Assembly: GCA_963776845.1 (NCBI GenBank)
Contig: CAVZOJ010000001.1
Span: 62,001 to 126,000 of the forward strand
Length of the DNA: 64,000 nucleotides
Direction of reading: 5' to 3'
Source of the DNA: Roseitranquillus sp963776845
Lineage (GTDB): Bacteria; Pseudomonadota; Alphaproteobacteria; Rhodobacterales; Rhodobacteraceae
Shown: in pieces, positions 1-9,799 of the stretch
Numbering within the stretch: the stretch's first letter is position 1
How the letters are laid out: each line of letters opens with the position of its first letter
Position numbers and translations under genes: made by a program
The notes under the pieces: model-generated
Database searches by the model: none
What the model saw: the letters and a program-made list of their open reading frames with translations, nothing else
Told to the model about the DNA's origin: nothing

Positions 1-44
1 CGCCGGCGGACCGGCCTGCGGAACCCTCGACCGGCGGACGGCAC

Positions 45-3008
45 ATGCGCCACGTGGCGGTCCTGCACCTCGTTGTCCCGGCGCTTCAGACGGCGCTCAC
101 CGATCCTGACCCGGAAGCGGCCGAGGCCGCTGTCCGGCCGACGCTGGAGAGGATCGCGACGGCGGCGACACGCGCCGGGGGCTCTCGCCTCGGGGGAGCC
201 GGGGCGGAGCTCGCGTTCGCGTTCGGCGCGACGACCTCGCAGGAAAGCCCGGCACTCTCGGCAGCATTGCTGGCCCTCGACCTGCGGGACCTCTCGCCGT
301 CCTGCGGCATTCACGCCGGCGACGGTCTGGCCGGGAAGGATTGGGGGCAGGGGCTGGTCGCACAGGTCGCCCGCCAGCTCGCCCTCGCCGCCGCACCCGG
401 CGAGATCCGCCTCGGACCCGCGGCCGAGGCGGAGTGTCGCGGCGCCCTCGACCTCGCCGAGCGCGATCTCGTCGATCTGCCGGGCACGGACATGAGCCTT
501 GCGTCCTGGAGCGTCAGTGGAGTCGGCGCCCGCGCCGGGTGGGCCGCCCGCCGCGCCCGTGGTCTCAGCCGCTTCGTCGGGCGTGCGGAAGAACTGGCCG
601 AACTGGAGCGGAACGCCGAGCGCGCCCGCACGAGCGGCCGGGTCGTCGTGGTGATCGGCGAGCCTGGACTGGGCAAGTCGCGCCTTGTCCACGAATTCCT
701 CGGCCGCCGCGACGGGGCACGTGTCTTCCGTGCGGATTTCTCGCAACTTGGCAGCGGAAGCGGCCTCGTCGCTCTCGGGGGCCTCGTCCGCACATGGCTG
801 GAACTGCCTGCCGAAGCGACGGCGCGCGAGGTCCTGGCGGGCGCGAAGGAAAAACTCGGCGGCGACGGCGTGGAGCTGGTGCCCGCCGTCGCCGTCCTGC
901 TTGGATTGGCGGACCACGCAGGCGATTGGGCGCAGAAGTCGGGCGAGCGCCGCCGCCACCTGCTGGTCGAGACGATGCGCCTCCTTCTCGCCCCCGGGTC
1001 GGAGCAGGCGCAGACGATCCTGGTCGTCGAGGACGCGCACTGGGCCGACGCCGAGAGCGCGGACATCCTCGGTCATCTCGTGGCGACCCTCGGCGCGACG
1101 CCGGTTCTGGTGATCGTCACCTGCCGGCCGGAGTTCCGCCAGGACTGGATCCGCCTGCCGCACGTCCGCGAGATCCGCCTCGAGGGGCTCGCACCCGACG
1201 CCGCCGGCGCGCTGGTCGAGGCGCTCGCCGGCGAGAGGCCGGACCTCGCTCTGCGCAAGCGCCTGTCCGAGGATGCCGGCGGCGTGCCCCTCTACATCGA
1301 GGAGGTGCTGCGCGCGCTGGAGGATGCCGGCGACCTCGGCCCTATGGGCGGCGCCGGGACCCGTGACGCTCGGAGGCCTGCACATCCCGCCGTCGATCCG
1401 GGGGGTGCTGTCGCTGCGGATCGACCGCCTCGCCGAAAGCGACCGGAGCGTGCTGCAGGCGGCCTCGATCATCGGGCCAACGGTACCGGGCGACATGCTG
1501 GCGCGGCTCACCGGCCTGTCCGACGATGCCCTCTCCGCCTCGCTCGACACCCTCGCCGAGGCGGACCTGCTCCTGCCCACAGGCGGCTTTCCCGCGCGCC
1601 GCCTGGTCTTCAAGCACGCGCTTACGCTGGAGGCCGCCTATCGGAGCATCCTGCCGTCCCGACGCCAGGCGATGCACCGCGCCATGCTCGAGCTCTGTCG
1701 CGAGGCATACGCCGACGACGCCGACGAGCATGTCGAGGAGATGGCGGACCACGCCCGCTTCGGCGGCATGTGGAGCGATGCCGCCGATCTGTGCAAGCGC
1801 GCCGCGATCCAGGCCGAGGCGCGGTCGTCCTATCATCGCGCCGCGCTGTTCTACGATCGGGCTCTGGACGCGCTGGGACGGCAGCCCCAGACCAACCGGC
1901 TGCGCCTGGAGCAGGCAGACATCCACTGCCGGATGCGCCCCGCCCTCTGGATGACCGGAGAATACGACCGGGTGGTTCAGGGTCTCGCGCGCGCCGAGCA
2001 GATGAGCGAGGAGGCAGGGGACCAACGGCTCCTCGCCGAGATCCGGGCACAGCGCGCCTACTTTCACTCGACCGACGGGCGCTTCGACGACGGGCTGGAG
2101 CTCTGCCGCATGGCCGACGCGGCGGCGCGGGGCATCGACGACGCGCTGCTGCACGCCGAGATCGCGGCCGCCCGGTGCCAGTTGCTGAGGTTCCGCGGCA
2201 AGTACCGCGACGCCATCCGCGCGGTCGAAGAGCATCTGCCCGTCTGGACCGGAGAGCATCGGCACTACCGAGGCCTGCAGCTCGCGACGAGAGCGGTCTA
2301 TGTCCACAGCCATCTCGCGGCCTGCCGGGGCGGCCTCGGGCAGGATGACGCGGCGCACGCCACCACGCCGAGACGGCTGTCGCCATCGCTCGTGAAACCG
2401 AGCGCCCGGCCGATCTCTACATCGCGATGTTCCACCTCGGGCAAGTCGCGCTCGATGCGGGCCGGCCCGAGGAGGCTCTGACGCACTTCGAGAAGGCGTC
2501 CGAGATCGCGCGGACCTCGGATCTGTTCTACTTCGCGATCTGGGCGAAGCCGAACATTGCAGAGGCGCTGCTGGCGATGGGGCGGGTCGGCGAGGCTCTT
2601 CCCCTCCTGCAGGACGAGGACGCGGGCTACGGCGTCGTCCACGACCTGATCCGGGCGCAGTGGCTGGCGGCACTGGCCAAGGGGCTGTCGCTCAGCGGTG
2701 ATCGGGGTGGCGCGGAGAGCAAACTTCGGGAGGTTCTGGATGCGGCGCGGCGGATGCAGCAGCCGCACTTGGAGCAGTTGGCGCTGAGGCGCCTCGCCAT
2801 GACGGCGGTCCGTGATGCCGGGGCGGCGGAGGACCTACTCCATCGGGCGCACACGATCGCCACGCGGGAAGGCTACGCACCTGACGTGTCCCGCATCCGG
2901 GCCCGCGCGGCCGAGCTTGGCGTCGGCCTGCCGGAGTTGTTCGATGACAGACCCCGCAGGGCCAGAGGAACGCCCGCCCCGGCGAACGGGGCGGGCGGCC
3001 GGACGTGA
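45..3008 (+). pseudogene. Cyclase-like AAA ATPase/TPR regulator, two frameshifts
   Basis: This looks like a cytoplasmic signalling ATPase of the adenylate-cyclase-like type. Residues 1-165 resemble a degenerate class III cyclase domain (RHVAVLHL near the start, GIHAG near residue 90). A P-loop (GEPGLGKSR, about residue 203) and a Walker B motif (ILVVEDAHW, about residue 325) follow, then helical TPR-like repeats to the end. The frame changes near 1345-1370 and returns to the original frame near 2350-2362; homology continues across both points (TLGGLHIPPSIRG after the first, ETAVAIARETERPADLY after the second). Two compensating indels suggest sequencing errors or decay. The frame is open back to base 3, so the true N-terminus, possibly with a zinc ribbon, may lie outside the window. 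The gene converges on the next one with a 10-bp gap. Confidence 0.7.
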
Positions 3009-3018
3009 ACCGCCCGGT

Positions 3019-4711
3019 TCAGAGCCTGTCGAAGGCCGGCAGCTCGAGATCGCCCAACCAGTGCGCCTGGAAGGCCTCTCTTGCGTGTCTTGCGCGATGC
3101 CTGGTTTGGTCCTCGCCATATAAGATTCTCGACCTGCCAGAGGCCCCAGAGCGCCCAGCCGTCGCGCGGCGCCTTGGCCAGGGCCGCGCGGAACGCCGAC
3201 CGCGCCTCGTGCGGGCGGCCCGCTTCGAGCAGCACCGCGCCAAGCGTGCGGCGGACGGGCGCGTACCAGTAGGACGGCTCCATGTAGGCGATCCCGTCCT
3301 CGAGCTCCGCCGCCACCTCGAGATGGTGGATCGCGGCGTCCCAGTTTCCCTGCACCTGTTCGATCCGCCCCTCGAGGTGGTGCTTCGCGACGCCAAGGAG
3401 GTCGCGCGCCGGCAGGTACTGGGCCTCGAGACCGTCGAGGTCGGCGGTCTCGATCAGCGTCTCGATGGCCCGCGCCTGCTCCCACGCCTCCTCGATCCGT
3501 CCCGCGCGAGCCAGCGCCGTGCCGCGGGCGTAGTGCCAGAACCCCTGGACGAGCGGGAACTCGTCCGACGGCTTCTCCAGCGCCAGGATCGTCTCGGGGT
3601 CGCTGAACTGGGCATGCACCGTGAACGGCGCCGTGCGGATCGCCTGGACCCAGGCGAGGTCGGCCGAGACCTCGTCCGACGTGATCTCGTCCAGCCGGTC
3701 GGCCGCGGCGAGAGCATCCTCCGCCAGCCCCGCCGACTGCGCTCCCACGAGGAGGAAGTGCACGTTGTGCGGGTAGTAGCCATAGCGGTAGAGCTCGCTC
3801 GCGGCCTCTCCGGCACGGCCGAGGAAGGCCTCGTCCGCGGCGATGGCGTCGCGGTTCACCTCGATCGAGTCGGCGTAGCGGCCGATCCGGTTGTAGATGT
3901 GCGCCGGCATGTGCACGAGATGCCCCGCCGACGGGACAGAGCCGGCCAGCCGGTCGGCCGCGTCCTCGGCCCGCCCCGGGTCCGCCGATGCCTCTACCGC
4001 ATGGATGTAGAGATGCAGCGCGGCGGGATGGTCGGGCGAGAGCGTCAGCGCGTGCTCGAGCGTCGCCACGATGTCACCACCGCGACCCTTCGGCGTCACG
4101 CCGTCCGCCTTCCAGTAGTCCCACGGCTGCTGGTTCATCAGCGCGTCCGCGAAAATGACCTGCACGTTGACGTCGTCCGGAAAGGCTTCGGCCGCCGCTT
4201 CCATGAGATCGGCGAAGTCCGCCCCGCCGTCCTCGCCAGCGTAGCGCGCGGCCAGGGCCTTGGTCAGCGCGACCTCGACCGGCGCCGAGGCGAGGCCCGC
4301 CGCGATGCTTGACGCCTCAATCGCACGCGCCTCGTTCTCGGGGTGCATCCCGTCGTTCAGGTTCGGCCCGAGCGCGTAGGCCTCGCCCCAGTAGCACATG
4401 GCGCAGTCGGGGTCGGCCTTCTGCGCCTCGCGGAAGGCGCGGACGGCCTCGGCGTGGTTGAAGCCCCAGAGGTGGCCGAGGCCCTGGTCGAACCAGTCCT
4501 GGGCGAGGCTGCTCGACGTCTCGATCGTCATGCCGAACTCGCCGAGCCCATCGACCATGACGGGCGCACCCTGGTCTGGCGCGGAGCTTTCGGCATGGCC
4601 GACGCCGGGGCCGAAGAGCTCGGTCTTGCGCTGCGCGTGCTCCTCGTGGGCCGCGACCGGAAGCGCGACGACGCTGGCGAGCAGGGCCGCGCGAATGGAA
4701 AAGCGGAACAT
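3019..4711 (-). pseudogene. Secreted TPR-repeat protein, 3' frameshift
   Basis: The protein starts with a signal peptide (MFRFSIRAALLASVVALPVAA) and is built mainly of tetratricopeptide repeats, so it is probably a periplasmic protein of about 560 residues. Typical segments include LWGFNHAEAVRAFREAQKA and CAMCYWGEAYALGPNLNDG, found in a widespread family of secreted TPR proteins of unknown function. The start is supported by AAGGAG nine bases upstream of the ATG. Near 3110-3125 the frame shifts; the natural C-terminus (AFQAHWLGDLELPAFDRL) is in another frame and stops at 3019. The function is unknown; TPRs normally mediate protein contacts. It lies 28 bases upstream of the homocysteine methyltransferase stop codon region and is on the same strand as it. 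Confidence 0.7.
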
Positions 4712-4739
4712 CTCGTGTTCTCCTTTGGTCTGGTGGTGG

Positions 4740-5679
4740 TCAGGCCGCCGCGTGGGCGCCCGCGACGGCGTCGGCGATGCAGCCGACATGCCGGTGGTCG
4801 GTGCCGCAGCAGCCGCCGAAGATGGTGAGGTTGGGCAATTGCGCCTTGAGGCGCGCGTAGTCTCGCGCCAGCTCGTGCGGGTCGCCGCTATCCAGCGCCT
4901 CGGCCTCGTCGAGTTCGGCGTGGCTGAGGCGTGAGGCATTGGCGCGGATGCCGCGGATGCGCTCGGCCAGCCGTCCGCCCGGCAGGGCGTCAGCGAAGTG
5001 GTCGGGATGCGCGCAGTTGACCATGTAGTAGGCCGGCCCGCCGCCCGTCGCCGCATCGACCGCCGCAATCGCCTCGGCCAGCGTCTCGCCCGAGGGGAGA
5101 CGACCATCGGTCTCGGTGGTGAACCCGATGGCGCAGGGCATGTCGGCCGCCTGCGCCGCCAGCACCACGCCCGTCGCCTCGCCGCTGTGGGTCATGGTGA
5201 CCGCCGTCACGAGATCGACGGCGGTCCCGGCGAAGACGTCGACCTGATGCGCGTGATAGGCGCGCGCCTCCTGCGCCGTCATCATGGTGTCGGCCCGGTA
5301 GCCGTCGCCCCTTGGGCCAATGTTACCCGAGATCACGATCGGCGCGGTCGAGGTCGAACCCGTCCGCAGCTCCTCCATCAGCCGGATGGCGTCGCGGTTG
5401 AATTGCGCGATCGCGCCCTGCGTCATGTCCGAGCTGCGCGCCCCATCCGGTCGAGCAGCGCCAGGTCGGGCTCTCCAGCACGAAGCCAAGGCCCCGGCGC
5501 TCGGCAATCCCGAGATAGCTCCGGAAATAGGTGCGCAGGCTCTCGCGCCCCGTCTCGCTCGCGAGGAGCGGATAGGCGGCGAAGAGCGGGAGGTCGTGGC
5601 CCATCTGGAAGATGAGCGTCGTCTCGATGCCGCCGTCGGTGAGAAAGGGCGCGTCGGAAAGTTGGGGAAGGTGTGGCAC
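4740..5679 (-). pseudogene. Homocysteine S-methyltransferase family protein, frameshifted
   Basis: This belongs to the cobalamin-independent homocysteine S-methyltransferase family (BHMT/MmuM type), which moves a methyl group from a donor such as betaine or S-methylmethionine to homocysteine. Visible features are LTDGGIETTLIFQ at the N-terminus, the first zinc cysteine in VNCAHPDHF and the paired zinc cysteines in GGCCGT near the C-terminus. The frame breaks near 5440-5470, between FVLESPTWR and AIAQFNRDAIR. The GTG start at 5679 is preceded by GGAGG six bases upstream. The sequence resembles the second family member at 7316-8275, so it may be a paralogue. The donor substrate cannot be read from the sequence. 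A structured leader precedes it. Confidence 0.75.
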
Positions 5680-5705
5680 GGTTGGCCTCCATCATGGTTC
5701 GATGG

Positions 5706-5781
5706 AGCGGGTCTCCCGCAAAGCCGTCACACTGCCGTCGGGACTGCGTTACAAGGCCGTGAAAAGCCGCCTGCAGTCCCG
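5706..5781 (-). promoter_or_regulatory. Structured leader upstream of homocysteine methyltransferase gene
   Basis: Upstream of the GTG start there is a perfect 9-bp stem (CGGGACTGC/GCAGTCCCG, 5739-5747 with 5773-5781) enclosing a 25-base loop with a small internal GGC/GCC pair. A second hairpin (GCGGG-AGA-CCCGC, about 5708-5720) lies closer to the ribosome binding site. This two-hairpin arrangement before a methionine-cycle gene could be a riboswitch or attenuator. I do not recognise a known SAM or SAH riboswitch consensus in it. Confidence 0.35.
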
Positions 5782-5881
5782 CACGGACATCTGTCAACGG
5801 CGGACCAGAAGCCGGATAATGGCCGGCGCAAGACCTGGCCCGTCAGGGCCACCCCTGGTGGTCAGGTCAGGCGTCGGCCTT

Positions 5882-6009
5882 GGCGGCTCGGGAGCGGCTA
5901 TGGTTGAGGCGGTAGCCGTCGCCGCCGTCCATCGGAGCTTGAATCGATGGCGCCGAGATGGACGGCTCTCGAGGATCTTGACGTGTTGGATCAGCCGGTC
6001 GAGCACCAC
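5882..6009 (-). pseudogene. IS21-type IstB C-terminal remnant
   Basis: The segment translates as LDRLIQHVKILE and, after a small insertion and a change of frame, GDGYRLNHSRSRAA. This matches the usual end of IstB helper ATPases (LLDRLxHHxxILExxGxSYRLxxSR). No ATPase core or transposase is present nearby, so only the tail of an old IS21-family insertion seems to survive. The rest of 6010-6125 shows nothing I recognise. Confidence 0.4.
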
Positions 6010-6125
6010 TCACCGACTTCCGAGCTCGCCGCGGCGCCGCATGTTTGCGGGCATCCGTGCCGGGCGCAGCGACCGGTCATTTCGCTGCATCCAGTGTTCT
6101 GATCGCACGGCCCGCCGTTACGCTT

Positions 6126-7319
6126 TCACGACGGCGGAACGACCCGAGCCAACCTCCTGATTTCGTCCATCGTGTTGAAGGCGTGCAGCGATGCGCGGAC
6201 CAGGCCGTGGTCGAGGTGGCGTGCGTCCATGTCCAGCCGGGCATGCTCGGGCCGCGCGAGAGAGACTGCGACGTTGCGATCGGCGAGCCGCGCGACCGTC
6301 TGCGCCGGGAGCTCGGCGGCGCTGCGGAACGTCACGATGCCCGAGCGACGCGTACCGAGGTCGTGGACCGTGACGCCGGGCGTCGCGGCCAGCGCCTCGC
6401 GCAGCGCGGCGGCGAGCGCGGTGATCCGCGCCTCGATTCTGTCGATGCCGATGTCGCGGGCGTAGCGGACGGCGCGGGCGAGGCCGATCTGGCCGGCGAC
6501 GGACCGCTCGAACTGCTCGAAGCGGCGGGCGCCTGGAGCGAATTCGCAGGTGTCGCGCCCGGTCCAGGTGGCGGCACGGAGATCGACGAAGGGCGGCTCC
6601 AGCGTCTCGGCCAACGCGCGGCGGATGTAGAGGAAGCCGGTGCCGCGCGGCCCACGCAGGAACTTGCGGCCGGTGCCGGAGAGGATGTCGCAGCCGATCC
6701 GGCGGACGTCGACCTGCATCTGCCCGACGGATTGGCAGGCATCGAGGAGGTAGAGGAGGTTGTGGCGGCGACAGACTTCGCCGACCTCCTCAGCCGGGTT
6801 GACGAGGCCGCCTTGCGTCGGCGCGTGGGTCAGCGCGACGAGGCGGGTGCGCGGGTCGATCATCGCCTCGAGCGCGGCGACGTCGATCTGGCCGGACGGG
6901 TCCGACGGCACAACGTCGATCTCAATCCCGTCGCGGCGCGCGCGCTGCAGCATCGCGAGCCAGTTCGAGACGTATTCCGATGCGTGGGTCAGGACGCGAT
7001 CGCCCGGCGCCAGCGGCAGGGCGTAGAACGCCATGTCCCAGGCGCGGGTGGCGCTCTCGACGAAGGCGACCTCGTCGGGCTCGGCGCCGAGGAGCGCTGC
7101 CATCTCCGTGTAGAAGGCGTCGATCGCGACGGACGCGGCCTCGGCCGCGGCATAGCCGCCGATGCGCCGTTCGAGCTCCAGATGCGCCACCACCGCCTGG
7201 TGGACCGGGTCGGGCACAGGCGAGGCCCCGGCATTGTTGGCGTGCAGCATCCCCGCCGTCGACGGCGTGTCGGCGCGGAGCGCCACGACGTCGATGCCGT
7301 CTGTCGTATCGAGGCTCAT
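6126..7319 (-). CDS. Class V aminotransferase-fold PLP enzyme
   Basis: This 397-residue cytosolic enzyme has the fold of class V aminotransferases and cysteine desulfurases. The probable PLP lysine is in SGTGRKFLRGPRGTGFLY (about residue 230); other family marks are the N-terminal HANNAGASP, the HAPTQGGLVNP segment and the aspartate in LLDACQSVGQ. The start codon overlaps the stop of the upstream methyltransferase gene by ATGA, which implies translational coupling. Its substrate is unknown. The company of a homocysteine methyltransferase suggests a sulfur amino acid or a related methylated compound, but this is inference. The cysteine loop typical of true cysteine desulfurases is not evident, so I do not call it IscS or SufS. 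Confidence 0.85.
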   Translation of the reverse strand: MSLDTTDGIDVVALRADTPSTAGMLHANNAGASPVPDPVHQAVVAHLELERRIGGYAAAEAASVAIDAFYTEMAALLGAEPDEVAFVESATRAWDMAFYALPLAPGDRVLTHASEYVSNWLAMLQRARRDGIEIDVVPSDPSGQIDVAALEAMIDPRTRLVALTHAPTQGGLVNPAEEVGEVCRRHNLLYLLDACQSVGQMQVDVRRIGCDILSGTGRKFLRGPRGTGFLYIRRALAETLEPPFVDLRAATWTGRDTCEFAPGARRFEQFERSVAGQIGLARAVRYARDIGIDRIEARITALAAALREALAATPGVTVHDLGTRRSGIVTFRSAAELPAQTVARLADRNVAVSLARPEHARLDMDARHLDHGLVRASLHAFNTMDEIRRLARVVPPS

Positions 7320-8275
7320 GCCGGCACCTCCGCCCGAACTTCGGCGACGCGGCGGGCGATTTCCTCGAGATGGGACTCGCAGGTACCGCAGCAGCCGCCC
7401 CAGATGTCCATCTGCGGAAAGCGCCGCGCGACGTCAGCCATCTGCCGGCCGAGCTCGTGCGGATCGCCCTCCTCGAGATGGCCGAGCTTGCAGAGCGCGA
7501 TCTTGTCTATCCGCGCGGCGTTCGGGCGGATGCAGCGCAGGCGGTCCTGCCAGGCGCCGGGCGTCAGCGCCGGTTCGAACTCCAGCGGGTGCGAGCAGTT
7601 CAGCGCGTAGAACGCCGGGTAGCCGTCGCTCGCGGCATCCACCGACTGCACCGCCTCGGCCAGCGTCTGGCCCGATGCCAGCCGGGAGGACGAGGTCAGC
7701 GAGAACGACAGCGCCAGCGGCACGCCGATCTCCCGCGCCGCCCGGACGACGCCACGCGCCTCGGCCGGGTTGTTGAACGTCACCGCCCAGGCGAGGTCGA
7801 CGCCTGCGCGCTTGAGCGTGGCGAGCTGGACGGCATGATACTCCGCGGCCTCGTCCTCGGTGATGGTGCGGTTCAGGCTGTAGGCGTCGCCGCGGGGGCC
7901 GACGTAGCCGGCGATCCGCGCATCGGGAAGGCCGTCGCGATACTCGCGCGCCAGTCCGCGCAGGAAGTCGATCGAGCGGAGGTTCGCCTCGGCCAGCCCT
8001 TCGTCCGAGTAGCCGAGCAGCGCACCCCAGTCCGGGCTGGCGCGGTAGTCGAAGCCGCCGATCAGCGCGGCGAAGCCGTGCCGGGCGGCGACGTCGAGGT
8101 AGCGGCGGTACATGCCGCGGATGTCGGCGGCGGCGGCGGCCCGCTCGAGCAGCGGGAACATCGCGAAGTGCGGCATGTCGTGGCCCCACTTGTACATGAT
8201 CTCGGTCTCGATCCCGCCTTCGGTCAGCCAGCTGAGGCCGGGGCGGCGCGGCGGCGTTTCGTCGTGATGTGTCAT
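7316..8275 (-). CDS. Homocysteine S-methyltransferase family protein
   Basis: An intact family member of about 319 residues. It has LTEGGIETEIMYKWG at the N-terminus, the first zinc cysteine in LNCSHPLEF and the cysteine pair in WGGCCGTCESH. It should transfer a methyl group to homocysteine or a related thiol or selenol in the cytosol. I chose ATG 8275 because it overlaps the stop codon of the upstream DUF1127 gene (ATGA) and the upstream in-frame alternative is TTG. The stop overlaps the start of the aminotransferase gene in the same way, so three genes form one coupled operon. It resembles the frameshifted gene at 4740-5679. Confidence 0.88.
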   Translation of the reverse strand: MTHHDETPPRRPGLSWLTEGGIETEIMYKWGHDMPHFAMFPLLERAAAAADIRGMYRRYLDVAARHGFAALIGGFDYRASPDWGALLGYSDEGLAEANLRSIDFLRGLAREYRDGLPDARIAGYVGPRGDAYSLNRTITEDEAAEYHAVQLATLKRAGVDLAWAVTFNNPAEARGVVRAAREIGVPLALSFSLTSSSRLASGQTLAEAVQSVDAASDGYPAFYALNCSHPLEFEPALTPGAWQDRLRCIRPNAARIDKIALCKLGHLEEGDPHELGRQMADVARRFPQMDIWGGCCGTCESHLEEIARRVAEVRAEVPA

Positions 8276-8475
8276 CGTATCACCCAATGCTGTCGGTGGC
8301 CGGGGTTCGGAAACGGCCGATGTTCCTCACGACCATTGTAGAGACCAACATCCCGCAGGATGTGCTCGCTCAGGGGCAGAGCCCTGGAGTGAGGCGATCG
8401 TCCGCCCAAGAGATAGGTCGAGATCGGACGCGCAAACGATATCGGACGGGCCCAAGGGCCAAGGTGAAAGCTCAT
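8272..8475 (-). CDS. DUF1127 small protein
   Basis: A 67-residue basic protein whose C-terminal half has the DUF1127 signature (LPLSEHILRDVGL). DUF1127 proteins are short and common in alphaproteobacteria; some have been linked to RNA binding and phosphate or stress responses. The ATG has AAGGA about nine bases upstream. The stop codon TGA overlaps the ATG of the methyltransferase gene, so it is the first gene of a translationally coupled trio. Finding it as leader gene of a metabolic operon is notable, and it may act on expression of the operon. Confidence 0.7.
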   Translation of the reverse strand: MSFHLGPWARPISFARPISTYLLGGRSPHSRALPLSEHILRDVGLYNGREEHRPFPNPGHRQHWVIR

Positions 8476-8525
8476 TGTCGGTTTCCTTCGGGATTGGATC
8501 GGCGGCGCTTGGCGCCGTCTACACG

Positions 8526-8717
8526 CTACGCGAGCGCCGCGCCGATGCGGGCGCTGGCACGTGTGGGTGGTGCACTGACCCTCCCAGGAGCGTCTGCATG
8601 GCCGCGCCCTTGCGATCCCGGACTTGTCTGCCCGGATTCGAGGGCCACGACTGTGACGCCGATCATCGCGAAGACGATCAGGGCGGCGGCTGTTCGGGCG
8701 GAATTGGCTGTCGTAAT
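8526..8717 (-). CDS. Possible small single-span membrane protein, ATT start
   Basis: A 63-residue frame reads ITTANSARTAAALIVFAMI..., with one hydrophobic stretch (TAAALIVFAMIGVTVVAL) near the N-terminus and a polar tail. A good ribosome binding site (AAAGGA) lies six bases before an ATT codon, and no ATG, GTG or TTG is placed better. ATT is a rare start codon, so this could be a real small gene, one with a mutated start, or chance. It is divergent from the tetR gene and may be under its control. I do not recognise the protein. Confidence 0.3.
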   Translation of the reverse strand: MTTANSARTAAALIVFAMIGVTVVALESGQTSPGSQGRGHADAPGRVSAPPTRASARIGAALA

Positions 8718-8895
8718 GTCTGGTCCTTTCTTTTGCGTCTCATGCCACGTCTTGCCAGCACTCCCGCAAAATGGACGCGGCGGCCGATGCGAGATAGAAT
8801 CCTTGCGGTGCAGTTGGCCTGAGAGCGATTTCGCCCTGCAGTGTCAGGTCCCTTCCGCGGCCGCAGCCAAACTGAACGTGGCACCGGGCGGCAAA

Positions 8896-8914
8896 ACTGC
8901 ACTTGCGGTACAGT
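8896..8914. promoter_or_regulatory. Palindromic operator upstream of tetR gene
   Basis: ACTGCACTTGCGGTACAGT is a 19-bp inverted repeat of the form ACTGyAC-N5-GTrCAGT, 20 bases before the tetR start codon. Its size and place fit a TetR-family operator used for autoregulation. A second partial copy (CTTGCGGTGCAGTTGG, from about 8803) lies roughly 100 bp upstream, between the tetR gene and the divergent small frame. Confidence 0.5.
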
Positions 8915-8934
8915 CGGGCCAAAGGTGGACGGGG

Positions 8935-9558
8935 ATGCAGAAGAAGCAGAGCACCCGCGAACGGCTGCTCGACATCGCCGAGGCGGGGGTGCTGGCGAAG
9001 GGCTTCGGCGGCACCTCGATCGAGGAGATCATCGCCGAGGCCGGCATCACCAAGTCCGGCTTCTTCTACCACTTTCGCGACAAGAACGAGCTCGCGCGGG
9101 CGCTCCTGCAGCGCTACCTCGACACCGAGGAGGCGATCCTCGACGAGGTCTTCTCGCGCGCGCGGGAGCTGCACGGCGACCCGCTGCACTCGTTCCTGAT
9201 CGGGCTGAAGCTTCTGTCCGAGATGATGGCCGACCTGCCGAACGGGCATCCGGGCTGCCTGGTGGCGACCACCGCCTATGCCGAGCGGATGTTCGACCGC
9301 GACGTGCGCGAGCTGAACCGGACGGCGGTGCTGACCTGGCGCGCCCGGTTCCTGGCGATGCTGGAAGAGATCGCGGCGCTCTATCCGCCGCGCGACGACG
9401 TCGACCTCAGGATGGTCGCCGACATGATCTCGAACACCGTCGAGGGCGGGATCGTGCTGTCCAAGGCGGTGGGCCAGCCCGCGATCCTGGCCGAGCAGCT
9501 GGTGATGCTGCGCTCCTACATCCGGTTGCTGTTCTCGCCCGACGCCCGACCCACTTGA
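8935..9558 (+). CDS. TetR/AcrR family transcriptional regulator
   Basis: A 207-residue DNA-binding repressor. The N-terminal helix-turn-helix is clear (TRERLLDIAEAGVLAKGFGG, then SIEEIIAEAGITKSGFFYHF and KNELARALL), followed by a helical ligand domain with GHPGCLVATTAYA, as in many TetR proteins. I start it at ATG 8935, preceded by AAAGGTGG; the frame is open further upstream but without homology. A 19-bp palindrome just upstream suggests autoregulation. Likely targets are the divergent small frame or the downstream secreted carboxymuconolactone-type gene; this is inference. Confidence 0.88.
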   Translation: MQKKQSTRERLLDIAEAGVLAKGFGGTSIEEIIAEAGITKSGFFYHFRDKNELARALLQRYLDTEEAILDEVFSRARELHGDPLHSFLIGLKLLSEMMADLPNGHPGCLVATTAYAERMFDRDVRELNRTAVLTWRARFLAMLEEIAALYPPRDDVDLRMVADMISNTVEGGIVLSKAVGQPAILAEQLVMLRSYIRLLFSPDARPT

Positions 9559-9799
9559 CCGCAGGTGCAGTTGCGCCCCGCTGCAGGTTGCTGCGGGCGC
9601 TGTGGCGCGCCGTCTCGTCGCGTGCAAGATCTTGAGATAGAACGCATCTAGACGCTTCTGGAGCGGTCTGGACCGCGGGTTCACTAGCTGCGAGCGGCCG
9701 CGTTGGGCGACAAGACGGCCATGCCGCAGGAGCGTTTTCCCGCGGCGCTCAACTGGCCCGTCGCCATTCCGGCCCGGCCTTTCGCATCGGAGTTACGAC

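Noticed and set aside
2873..5107. One long minus-strand protein of about 744 residues
   Set aside because: The N-terminal 130 residues are out-of-frame methyltransferase sequence and the C-terminal part runs past the frameshift. The real gene starts at 4711 with a signal peptide.
6126..7319. Cysteine desulfurase IscS/SufS or ergothioneine EgtE
   Set aside because: The fold fits but no conserved catalytic cysteine loop is visible and no iron-sulfur or ergothioneine genes are near.
6045..7610. Long plus-strand frame opposite the aminotransferase and methyltransferase genes
   Set aside because: Its composition is the mirror of the minus-strand genes, which have clear family motifs.
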